Shown in pieces: positions 48,017 through 58,225 of a stretch of DNA of 64,000 nucleotides. The DNA is from Panopea generosa (Eukaryota; Mollusca; Bivalvia; Adapedonta; Hiatellidae): assembly GCA_029582155.1 (NCBI GenBank), contig CM055901.1, positions 51,961,206 through 52,025,205 on the forward strand. The letters run 5' to 3'. Both the position numbers and the translations under genes were made by a program. A model generated the notes under the pieces. It saw only the letters and a list, made by a program, of their open reading frames with translations. It did not search any database and was not told where the DNA came from. Numbering within the stretch: position 1 is the first letter of the stretch; every line of letters begins with the position of its first letter.

Positions 48017-48805
48017 CTGTGAAATCATTTATGTTCATTGTTTTTTGCTCAAGGACATATTCATGGGGACTTAATTTCGTTGAAAACAGATTCTAGGAAA
48101 AAAAATGTTATAGTGCATATATTTGAATTTCGAGTACTTCTAGTTACATATCGCATTTTAATTAATGACTTATACCAGTATTAAGTTCGCTACCTGCACC
48201 TACACATGCATTAATAAATGCTCTTCACAATATGGGGCAATCGTGGGGAGAGGAGTTGGCACTTTGGTGTTTGATCAAAATGTTATGAAAATAACAACTG
48301 GAGAGAACCTGTCTCAAGTTGAAGGTGTTAGTAGGTTGAAACCAAAGCAAAACACATTAGAAATATTTATTCTTCATAGACAAAAAAGAAATAAAAACAC
48401 AATAGTCTGGTAGGCTACTTTTTAATTAAATACTAGAAATCTGTATTGTATTTATCACCCTGACATAAAATGGATTCATCAACTATTGTTATTGACGTAG
48501 TCACTTAGGAAACAGTCTATTTTTAGGGCTTTCCACAGTGATGAAAATAAAATACATGCGAGTAAACACATGACTTTTATGAAATGAAATGGATAATATT
48601 AATACAGTTACCTATATTTTAACTTAATCAGTGCACTAAATTAAAGGTTTTATATTTAACTTTCAATAGATCTAATAACTAAATATGCACCTTAAACAAA
48701 AACTATCGAGTAACATATAGCTCTAGATAAGACAGGTAGATCTACATTTTAGATACAGGTAAATCAATGAAAATTAGTACCCCACGAAAATGAATGATTT
48801 CACAG
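48017..48805. mobile_element. ~790-bp non-autonomous DNA element, CTGTGAAATCATT ends
   Basis: TA|CTGTGAAATCATTTATGTTC at the start and ATGAATGATTTCACAG|TA at the end are inverted matches with a TA on each side. The interior shows an 82-codon frame but no recognisable transposase motif. Confidence 0.7.
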
Positions 48806-49519
48806 TATTTGTTCTTCATTTGACTGACTGTAAGATAAGTTATTCATGACCAAGAATCACACTACTACTTCCTAGCCCTAACCCCAAGGTTTAGCAAGCA
48901 TATTCATTATGTGGCTTTTGTGATGTCCTTTGAAATGTATACCAGTAATTATTCCGAAAATTTGTTTGTATATATTGATAAATAACTCAGCGAAAATAGT
49001 AGTACATGTATATGCAATATTTTAGAGGATGAATTTCATTTTATGTTAGTGCATAATTTATATAATGACTTAAGAAATTGTTTCATTCCAAGTTATTACT
49101 GGGAAAGACAGAATATGCTGAAACTTTTTCAAACTTTTTAATAATGATAAAGAAAAGGTTATAGAAAAAACTAGGAATGTATATACATAAAGGTTTTGAC
49201 CTCAGAACCAGTATTTAGTTACAATAATGTGGGATACTGAATAATATGAACTGCTGAAACAAATGTTACTTTGTTGTAATATTTATCTTAGCAAATAATT
49301 AATATTATATGTTTAACATGTTTCTTTTAATTGGTGTTGTTGCAGCCAGTGACAAGATCAACTACATGGATATATGAACTTAAAAATGAAATCTAGATTT
49401 TAATGTATATGTTCCATCGTTTGATCTTGTTATGTATGTTTTGATATCAGATATTATCAAATCGATATAGATTTTACCATTTTACCTAACTTATATGTTA
49501 AGTCTAATGATATAAGTTA

Positions 49520-50455
49520 CGAGGGGTAATCAGAAAGTTTGTAGACTTTTGCCATAACTTTTTTATTTATCATTGTATTCTAATAATTCTCAGGGAGCCT
49601 GTGCCTCTATATATTTGCAGTAATTTTGCAAAAAAAAATGATCATTTTTTTCATCATTAATTTATATTCAATTGTAACTATGGAAACGTTGATTTACAGT
49701 AGTCGGGGCAGTTTTGCTTTTTCTGTACCTCTACTATCATAATAAGCCAAAACTGTGTTTAATTTTTAAATAAAAAATATCGATGTGTGCTGTACCGTAT
49801 GCTTGTTTACATCCTTTATAATAATGGCACCAATTATGCGCATTTCAAAATGATATCAATATTATGATGCTACTGTATGCCATTTTGTTTAAAACAAATT
49901 GACGTTGGGGCACTTGAAAAATGGATTAGCACACGGAATACTGCAGTTCCATAAAGTTCTGCTCCATGTTAGGTAATACATCTGCTCAAACAGAGAAACA
50001 AAAGTATGTATGGTGAATCTAATATAAGGTCTCTAGTGTTTAAATGCCACAAAATTAATGTTTTTGAGATGGCAGGGAATCAGTGATTAAAAAAGAGCAA
50101 ATGGGATGTCGATTTGAAGACACATTGGAATTAAAGCATGTTTTACAGAATTTTGTGTCTAGTATACCATCTTCACATCTTCAACATGTTCACTGGTGTA
50201 AATGCATGTAAAGCACTTATTTAAAACATGGATGTCAGTTTTTGTTGAATACAACGTCATTATTTTGCCCAGACATATCTAACTACTATGCTCTGAATCA
50301 CACCTTATTTTTTTAATAGTTGATGTATCATGCCAAAAATTTCAAAATACGTTCCATATATATATTTATTACAAATACAATAACACTATTGTGCATTGTA
50401 TAATAGATATAAATAAGTTATGGCAAAAATCTACAAACTTTCTGATCCCCTCTTG
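49520..50455. mobile_element. ~936-bp deleted mariner-type element
   Basis: TA|CGAGGGGTAATCAGAAAGTT at the start and AACTTTCTGATCCCCTCTTG|TA at the end are inverted matches extending about 40 bp (GTAGACTTTTGCCATAACTT / AAGTTATGGCAAAAATCTAC). This end type is common in mariner elements. The interior has no intact transposase frame and is shorter than a full element. Confidence 0.8.
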
Positions 50456-51888
50456 TATGTCATAGTTTTATATATGTATATATATATAGTCAAACAAAGC
50501 CTGAAACTCCAATCTGCATATTTGTTAATAATACATTGTATAATGTGTTAATTGTTTTATGATATCGTATATAATTATGTTATATGTTGTTTATTGGATT
50601 TTGTCACCATATTTGTAATCATATATATATATATATGTGACTATTCCCTCAATGGCTCTCAGACCTTCTGGAATTGTAATGGAAATAAACTTGTCAAATT
50701 TGTCATATAAAAGGTCTAGGAAACCAGCAAAATGACAGACAATTGGTTGCATAATGGAACATAGAATTCATCACTTGACAAGTATGAGGTCAACATTTAC
50801 AAAATACATGCATTTAAATTTTCAATTTTTACTTCATTTGCTTGTAAATTCAAATTTTTTGTTGGATGTATTTCATATCGATGGTCCTCATTTAAACATA
50901 TACATATTTTCCTTAAAAAATATATGTTAATAAATTTCCAATCAAAACGAGAAAGTGCAAATGGCACACCATCCCCTTTCCTTACATAAAGCATATTTTG
51001 TAAAGACTGAAAATTATCAATAATATTAATGCGTAATTGAACACAGAAATTCCTTAATTGTCTTAAATTTTCATTTAGAATTGTCAAAACAACAGATTGT
51101 AAAATTTGAAGTTCAATAAATTATTTCATAACATTTATTGTAAAGTCAAAAAATGTATTAGTTTATACTAATTTATTTATTTAACTACATTGTGATGAAA
51201 GCTGATGCCAAAATATGTTTTGATATCATAATCTAAGTCGATAATAGTTCTAACATTGCATCAGTCTCAGTTGCAATGTCTTGGACACTGAATTTACATA
51301 AAGAAATTCAAGTAATATAAATTGAAGTTTATTTGGTTACTTGCCAAATAAACCTAAATTTATTCGGTCCTTCCTTTATTATGTCTTATAATGACTAGTG
51401 ATAGGATTACATAAAAATGACAGACATATTGTTACTTCTTGTTGGTGGATGTACATGACTGTAGTATACTTAATATCCTTTTATTAATTGTGTCCACACT
51501 ACTTGGTGGCTGACCAGTCCTTGATGGTTGACCTGTCCTTGGTGGCTGGCCTGTCCTTGGAGGCTGGTCTGTCCTTGGTGGCTGACCTGTCCTTGGTGGC
51601 TGGTCTGTCTTTGTGGCTGACTTGTCCTTGGTGGTTTTTATATACCATTCAAAAAGATTGTTAATCTGATGCATACTGTTTCATTTTCACTAGATCAAAA
51701 ATAACTTTTGCTGAAACATGCTCCTCAAACAATAGTGATTATAGGTTAGGTAATCAGTAAATCTGTCAGTGTGTAACATGTTGTACAAGTGAATATTTAC
51801 AAGTCCAGTAAACATGAGGTATTTATAAACAAAAAAGGGGGGGGGAAATAGAATAGATATAACTATATCATGATTACAATATTTTCAG
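50456..51888. other. Intron sequence with one small tandem repeat
   Basis: Contains TA-rich dinucleotide tracts near 50620 and the 18-bp repeat at 51505. A 96-codon minus-strand frame at 50797-51087 resembles no family I recognise. Confidence 0.55.
51505..51640. repeat. 18-bp tandem repeat, ~7 copies
   Basis: The unit is near GGCTGACCTGTCCTTGGT. On the minus strand it reads as repeated P-P-R-T-G-Q or P-P-R-T-D-Q within an 80-codon open frame. No start context or splice support makes it a convincing gene. Confidence 0.75.
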
Positions 51889-51971
51889 GTACTTCACCCA
51901 TGATTTCCTGATCGTGTACCTGGATCCAAACACAGGAGTGTTCCTGAATACAAACCAGGGGTACAATATAC
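51889..51971 (+). CDS. Exon 23: LamG-f
   Basis: The acceptor is TATTTTCAG and the donor is ATAC|GTAAGT; phase 2 in, phase 1 out. It encodes YFTHDFLIVYLDPNTGVFLN and TNQGYNI. The pattern D-F-L-I-V-Y-L then G-V-F fits the LamG strands after L-V-F-I-Y in exon 22. At 83 bp it is isolated between a 6.7-kb intron and the 5.2-kb intron that holds the 40-bp array. Confidence 0.9.
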
Positions 51972-52049
51972 GTAAGTCAAAAGTCGATTACTTTTCATCC
52001 CAAATTTACAAACTAAATAAACATATCTTATAAACTGGTTTTCAGTAAT

Positions 52050-52215
52050 ACATGCAGGGTCATTGACAGTCAACAGGTAGAGGTTCTGTCTCAAAGAACC
52101 TTTCACCAAGAAGGTCATGGGTTTGAGCTGATTTTGGTTCACATACTTTAGGTTAGAAAGTTTGAAAGCTGTTTAAAGAAGGAGTGGGCTCATTCATTCT
52201 TAGGTCTTTCATCAC
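52050..52215 (+). mobile_element. SINE fragment with B-box
   Basis: AACAGGTAGAGGTTCTGTCT (A-box region) and AAGGTCATGGGTTTGAGC (B-box), then AAAGAAGGAGTGGGCTCATT. Lies just upstream of the 40-bp array. Confidence 0.45.
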
Positions 52216-52446
52216 TAATAAAAGTGGATGCCAAATACAGTCGGTAATATTGTATTGTTGAGGAGACAGCTTGACTGTTGATTTCATCTGCTCTTCTAGC
52301 CATGGGTTGTGACCTGACAAAGACACTTTTTTTTCAATTTTTATCATCACTATGCATGTTCTTGTTTTTGGTTCACACATGCACAAAGTATGATTCAACT
52401 TGGATTTCAATGAGATTTTTTTTTTTTGTAGGAGGGTGAATGGGAA

Positions 52447-55400
52447 TAGAGTGGATATGATGGGAGCATTTGCTTATGTTTTCAGGTGGAGTTAGTAAGA
52501 TTGGAATATTTGCTTATGTTTTCAGGTGGAGTTGGTAAGATTGGAATATTTGCTTGTGTTTTCAGGTGGAGTTAGTAAGATTGGAATATTTGCTTGTGTT
52601 TTCAGATGGAGTTGGTAAGATTGGAATATTTGCTTATGTTTTCAGATGGAGTTGGTAAGATTGGAATAGTTGCTTGTGTCTTCAGGTGGAGTTAGTAAGA
52701 TTGGAATATTTGCTTATGTTTTCATATGGAGTTGGTAAGATTGGAATATTTGCTTGTGTTTTCAGATGGAGTTGGTAAGATTGGAATATTTGCTTATGTT
52801 TTCAGATGTAGTTGGTAAGATTGGAATATTTGCTTGTGTTTTCAGGTTGAGTTAGTAAGAGAGGAATATTTGCTTATGTTTTCAGATGGAGTTGGTAAGA
52901 TTGGAATATTTGCTTATGTTTTCAGATGGAGTTAGTAAGATTGGAATATTTGCTTGTGTTTTCAGATGGAGTTGGTAAGACTGGAATATTTGCTTATGTT
53001 TTCAGGTGGAATTGGTAAGATTGGAATATTTGCTTATGTTTTCAGAAGGAGTTGGTAAGATTGGAATATTTGCTTGTGTTTTCAGATAGAGTTGGTAAAA
53101 TTGGAATATTTGCTTGTGTTTTCAGATGGAGTTTGTAAGATTGGAATATTTGCTTGTGTTTTCAGGTGGAGTTAGTAAGACTGGAATATTTGCTTGTGTT
53201 TTCAGATGGAGTTGGTAAGATTGGAATATTTGCTTGTGTTTTCAGATGGAGTTGGTAAGATTGGAATATTTGCTTGTGTTTTCAGGTGGAGTTAGTAAGA
53301 TTGAAATATTTGCTTGTGTTTTCAGGTGGAGTTAGTAAGATTTGAATATTTGCTTATGTTTTCATGTGGAGTTAGTAAGATTGGAATATTAGCTTATGGT
53401 TTCAGGTGGAGTTAGTAAGATTGGAATATTTGCTTGTGTTTTCAGGTGGAGTTAGTAAGATTGGAATATTTGCTTGTGTTTTCAGATGGAGTTGGTAAGA
53501 TTGGAATATTTGCTTGTGTTTTCAGGTGGAGTTGGTAAGATTGGAATATTTGCTTGTGTTTTCAGATGGAGTTGGTAAGATTGGAATATTTGCTTGTGTT
53601 TTCTGGTGGAGTTGGTAAGATTGGAATATTTGCTTGTGTTTTCAGGTGGAGTTAGTAAGATTGGAATATTTGCTTGTATTTTCAGGTAGAGTTAGTAAGA
53701 TTCGAATATTTGCTTATGTTTTCAGGTGGAGTTAGTAAGATTGGAATATTTGCTTGTGTTTTCAGGTGGAGTTAGCAATATTGGAATATTTGCTTATGTT
53801 TTCAGGTGGAGTTAGTAAGATTGGAATATTTGCTTGTGTTTTCAGATGGAGTTTGTAAGATTGGAATATTTGCTTGTGTTTTCAGGTGGAGTTAGTAAGA
53901 TTGGAATATTTGCTTGTGTTTTCAGATGGAGTTGGTAAGATTGGAATATTTGCTTGTGTTTTCAGATGGAGTTGGTAAGCTTGGAATATTTGCTTGTGTT
54001 TTCAGGTGGAGTTAGTAAGATTGGAATATTTGCTTGTGTTTTCAGATGGAGTTAGTAAGATTGGAATATTTGCTTGTGTTTTCAGATTGAGTTAGTAAGA
54101 TTGGAATATTTGCTTGTGTTTTCAGGTGGAGTTAGTAAGATTGGAATATTTGCTTATGTTTTCAGGTGGAGTTAGTAAGATTGGAATATTTGCTTGTGTT
54201 TTCAGATGGAGTTGGTAAGATTGGAATATTTGCTTATGTTTTACAGATGGAGTTGGTAAGATTGGAATATTTGCTTATGTTTTCAGGTGGAGTTAGTAAG
54301 ATTGGAACATTTGCTTGTGTTTTCAGGTGGAGTTAGTAAGATTGGAATGTTTGCTTGTGTTTTCAGATGGAGTTGGTAAGATTGGAATATTTGCCTATGT
54401 TTTCAGATGGAGTAAGTAAGATTGGAATATTTTCTTGTGCTTCAGGTGGAGTTAGTGAGATTGGAATATTTGCTTGTGTTTTCAGATGGAGTTAGTAAGA
54501 TTGGAATATTTGCTTGTGTTTTCAGGTGGAGTTAGTAAGACTGGAATATTTGCTTGTGTTTTCAAATAGAGTTGGTAAGATTGGAATATTTGCCTATGTT
54601 TTCAGATGGAGTTGGTAAGATTGGAATATTTGCTTATGTTTTCAGGTGGAGTTAGTAAGATTGGAACATTTGCTTGTGTTTTCAGATGGAGTTAGTAAGA
54701 TTGGAATATTTGCTTGTGTTTTCAGATGGAGTTGGTAAGATTGGAATATTTGCCTATGTTTTCAGATGGAGTTTGTAAGATTGGAATATTTGCTTGTGCT
54801 TCAGGTGGAGTTAGTAAGATTGGAATATTTGCTTATGTTTTCAGGTGGAGTTAGTAAGATTGGATTATTTGCTTGTGTTTTCAGATCGAGTTGGTAAGAT
54901 TGGAATATGTGCTTATGTTTTTCAGGAGGAGTTAGTAAGATTGGAATATTTGCTTGTGTTTTCAGGTGGAGTTGGTAAGATTGGAATATTTGCTTGTGTT
55001 TTCAGGTGGAGTTGGTAAGATTGGAATATTTGCTTGTGTTTTCATGTGGAGTTAGTTAGATTGAAATATTTGCTTATGTTTTCAGAAGGAGTTGGTAAGA
55101 TTGGAATATTTGCTTGTGTTTTCAGATAGAGTTGGTAAAATTGGAATATTTGCTTGTGTTTTCAGATGGAGTTTGTAAGATTGGAATATTTGCTTGTGTT
55201 TTCAGGTGGAGTTAGTAAGACTGGAATATTTGCTTGTGTTTTCAGATGGAGTTGGTAAGATTGGAATATTTGCTTGTGTTTTCAGATGGAGTTGGTAAGA
55301 TTGGAATATTTGCTTGTGTTTTCAGGTGGAGTTAGTAAGATTGAAATATTTGCTTGTGTTTTCAGGTGGAGTTAGTAAGATTTGAATATTTGCTTATGTT

Positions 55401-57126
55401 TTCAGGTGGAGTTAGTAAGATTGGAATATTAGCTTATGTTTTCAGGTGGAGTTAGTAAGATTGGAATATTTGCTTGTGTTTTCAGGTGGAGTTAGTAAGA
55501 TTGGAATATTTGCTTGTGTTTTCAGATGGAGTTGGTAAGATTGGAATATTTGCTTGTGTTTTCAGGTGGAGTTGGTAAGATTGGAATATTTGCTTGTGTT
55601 TTCAGATGGAGTTGGTAAGATTGGAATATTTGCTTGTGTTTTCTGGTGGAGTTGGTAAGATTGGAATATTTGCTTGTGTTTTCAGGTGGAGTTAGTAAGA
55701 TTGGAATATTTGCTTGTATTTTCAGGTAGAGTTAGTAAGATTCGAATATTTGCTTATGTTTTCAGGTGGAGTTAGTAAGATTGGAATATTTGCTTGTGTT
55801 TTCAGGTGGAGTTAGCAATATTGGAATATTTGCTTATGTTTTCAGGTGGAGTTAGTAAGATTGGAATATTTGCTTGTGTTTTCAGATGGAGTTTGTAAGA
55901 TTGGAATATTTGCTTGTGTTTTCAGATGGAGTTGGTAAGCTTGGAATATTTGCTTGTGTTTTCAGGTGGAGTTAGTAAGATTGGAATATTTGCTTGTGTT
56001 TTCAGATGGAGTTAGTAAGATTGGAATATTTGCTTGTGTTTTCAGATTGAGTTAGTAAGATTGGAATATTTGCTTGTGTTTTCAGGTGGAGTTAGTAAGA
56101 TTGGAATATTTGCATTATGTTTTCAGGTGGAGTTAGTAAGATTGGAATATTTGCTTGTGTTTTCAGATGGAGTTGGTAAGATTGGAATATTTGCTTATGT
56201 TTTACAGATGGAGTTGGTAAGATTGGAATATTTGCTTATGTTTTCAGGTGGAGTTAGTAAGATTGGAACATTTGCTTGTGTTTTCAGGTGGAGTTAGTAA
56301 GATTGGAATGTTTGCTTGTGTTTTCAGATGGAGTTGGTAAGATTGGAATATTTGCCTATGTTTTCAGATGGAGTAAGTAAGATTGGAATATTTTCTTGTG
56401 CTTCAGGTGGAGTTAATGAGATTGGAATATTTGCTTGTGTTTTCAGATGGAGTTAGTAAGATTGGAATATTTGCTTGTGTTTTCAGGTGGAGTTAGTAAG
56501 ACTGGAATATTTGCTTGTGTTTTCAAATAGAGTTGGTAAGATTGGAATATTTGCTTATGTTTTCAGATGGAGTTGGTAAGATTGGAATATTTGCTTATGT
56601 TTTCAGGTGGAGTTAGTAAGATTGGAACATTTGCTTGTGTTTTCAGATGGAGTTAGTAAGATTGGAATATTTGCTTGTGTTTTCAGATGGAGTTGGTAAG
56701 ATTGGAATATTTGCCTATGTTTTCATATGGAGTAAGTAAGATTGGAATATTTGCTTGTGCTTCAGGTGGAGTTAGTAAGATTGGAATATTTGCTTGTGTT
56801 TTCAGGTGGAGTTAGTAAGATTGGAATATTTGCTTATGTTTTCATGTGGAGTTAGTAAGATTGGATTATTTGCTTGTGTTTTCAGATGGAGTTGGTAAGA
56901 TTGGAATATGTGCTTATGTTTTTCAGGAGGAGTTAGTCAGATTGGAATATTTGCTTGTGTTTTCAGGTGGAGTTGGTAAGATTGGAATATTTGCTTGTGT
57001 TTTCAGGTGGAGTTGGTAAGATTGGAATATTTGCTTGTGTTTTCATGTGGAGTTAGTTAGATTGGAATATTTGCTTATGTTTTCAGATGGAGTTAGTTAG
57101 ATTGGAATATTTGCTTATGTTTTCAG
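52447..57126 (+). repeat. 40-bp array (~117 copies) copied from the exon 24 acceptor border
   Basis: The unit is (A/G)TGGAGTT(A/G)GTAAGAT then TGGAATATTTGCTTGTG and TTTTCAG. It equals the end of the preceding intron (TTGTGTTTTCAG) plus the first ~28 nt of exon 24. Nearly every copy keeps the TTTTCAG acceptor and a GTAAGA donor-like site 9 nt further on. The unit length is not a multiple of three, and reading on from an upstream acceptor meets TAA or TAG in the next unit. A block of about 2 kb is duplicated inside the array. Confidence 0.96.
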
Positions 57127-57212
57127 ATGGAGTTGGTAAGATGGGAAAATTTGCAGACGGACGTCCACATCAGCTGCTGTATCAGCGCAAAAACAAAGAA
57201 ATGATTTTGACG
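57127..57212 (+). CDS. Exon 24: LamG-f, at the end of the 40-bp array
   Basis: The acceptor is TGTTTTCAG, the last copy in the array, and the donor is TGACG|GTAAAT; phase 1 in, phase 0 out. It encodes HGVGKMGKFADGRPHQLL and YQRKNKEMILT. D-G-R-P-H matches the N-G-Q-P-H strand of the last LamG in CNTNAPs. The first ~28 nt resemble the repeat unit (GVGKMGKFA against GVGKIGIFA in the copies), so the array came from this exon border. The codons GGT AAG create an internal cryptic donor. A later AG at 57156 would drop the conserved A-D, so 57127 is preferred. Confidence 0.85.
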
Positions 57213-57636
57213 GTAAATAATATTTATAATGTGCCGTTTAATTGACAAGGCATTGACAGCATGGGAGATGTTCTAAACAAACAGATTTTAAGATCGTTTT
57301 AATCACATATTGAAACAGAGTTTTGATAAGGCATGCATTTTAATTTAATGTTGATTTTTCTTTTTTAAAAAATGTTACAAAACCATGAAAGTTTTGAAAT
57401 GATGAATGATTGAAGAATAAAATCTTTAGATAATTACCTGAAAAAATACCAGTAAGTAAGAGTCTACGCTCTACAGTTTATATACTATTAATAAAGTATC
57501 TTTTTTTTTTTTATTTCTTAACTTTTGTACGTCTTAATTTTGGAAATTTTGTTTTGGAAAACATACTTGACTAGAAAATAATTTAATGCATGGTTGGTAT
57601 GCTTGATTCATGATACAGTCATATGGATTTACCAAT

Positions 57637-57920
57637 TTGAGATATCACTTCATAAGGATATACTGATCAGTAACCTTGGCAAACATTCCCACCAATTTGA
57701 GATATCACTTTATAAGGATATACTGATCAGTTACATTGGCAAACTTTCAGAGCAATTAAAGATATCACTTTATAAGGATACACTGATCAGATACCTTGGC
57801 AAACTTTCCAAGCAATTTGAGATATCACTTTATAAGGATATACTGATCAGTTACCTTGGCAAACATTCCCACCAATTTGAGATATCACTTTATAAGGATA
57901 TACTGATCAGTTACCTTTGC
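57637..57920. repeat. 60-bp tandem repeat, ~5 copies
   Basis: The unit includes CAATTTGAGATATCACTTTA, TAAGGATATACTGATCAGTT and ACCTTGGCAAAC. Sixty is a multiple of three, which accounts for a 115-codon open frame with a 20-residue period. Confidence 0.92.
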
Positions 57921-57924
57921 AGCC

Positions 57925-58225
57925 TTTGCAATATTTCCTAGTATTTTGAGATTATCTCCAATGTGGTGGTACATACAATATTTCTAAGCATTTTGTGATT
58001 TTTTCCAATGTTTCTCTACATGCAATATTTCCCAGCATTTTGAGATTACCTCCAATGTTTCTCTACATACAATATTTCCCAGCATTTTGAGATTACCTCC
58101 AATGTTTCTCTACATACAATATTTCCCAGCATTATGAGATTATCTCCAATGTTTCTGTACATACAATATTTCCCAGCATTTTGAGATTATCTCCAATGTT
58201 TCTGTACATACAATATTTCCCAAGG
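57925..58225. repeat. 47-bp tandem repeat, ~6 copies
   Basis: The unit includes CAATATTTCCCAGCATTTTG, AGATTACCTCCAATG and TTTCTCTACATA, spaced 47 bp (58023, 58070 and on). Confidence 0.9.

Larger units (their letters stand above)
3316..57212 (+). other. Gene span: neurexin IV / CNTNAP / axotactin-like adhesion protein, partial at both ends
   Basis: Twenty-four exons joined by AG/GT introns give one continuous reading frame of about 1,338 codons. Domain order: LamG (C-terminal part), EGF, LamG, LamG, EGF, fibrinogen-C-like, LamG, EGF, LamG, EGF, LamG (N-terminal part). A fibrinogen-like module framed by LamG and EGF units is the hallmark of CNTNAP/neurexin IV and axotactin proteins, which act in glia-axon contact and septate-type junctions. 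Vertebrate CNTNAPs have four LamG and two EGF; at least six LamG and four EGF are seen here, closer to an axotactin-type or lineage-expanded member. The signal peptide, any discoidin or Kunitz domain, and any membrane anchor are not in the window. Most module borders are phase-1 introns. The family call is firm; the orthologue is not resolved. Confidence 0.9.

Noticed and set aside
49520-50455. Intact mariner transposase gene
   Set aside because: All three frames on both strands are broken and the element is shorter than a full-length one.
50797-51087. 96-codon minus-strand frame
   Set aside because: AT-driven composition and no family resemblance; it could be a decayed element but nothing supports a gene.
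52447-57126. CRISPR-like look: regular 40-bp spacing with short conserved blocks
   Set aside because: There are no distinct unique spacers; the whole 40-bp unit is repeated and it matches the adjacent exon border. The DNA is also clearly from an animal gene.
57151-57156. Alternative acceptor TTTGCAG for exon 24
   Set aside because: It would remove G-V-G-K-M-G-K-F-A and the conserved A-D before G-R-P-H, and the array unit includes the upstream TTTTCAG as the border.
57213-57244. Exon 24 read through its donor to a stop (V-N-N-I-Y-N-V-P-F-N)
   Set aside because: A terminal exon here would truncate LamG-f and leave no membrane anchor or closing strands. GTAAAT is a fair donor, so continuation outside the window is more likely.
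57594-57941. 115-codon frame with a 20-residue period
   Set aside because: Explained by the 60-bp tandem repeat; no start context or splicing evidence.
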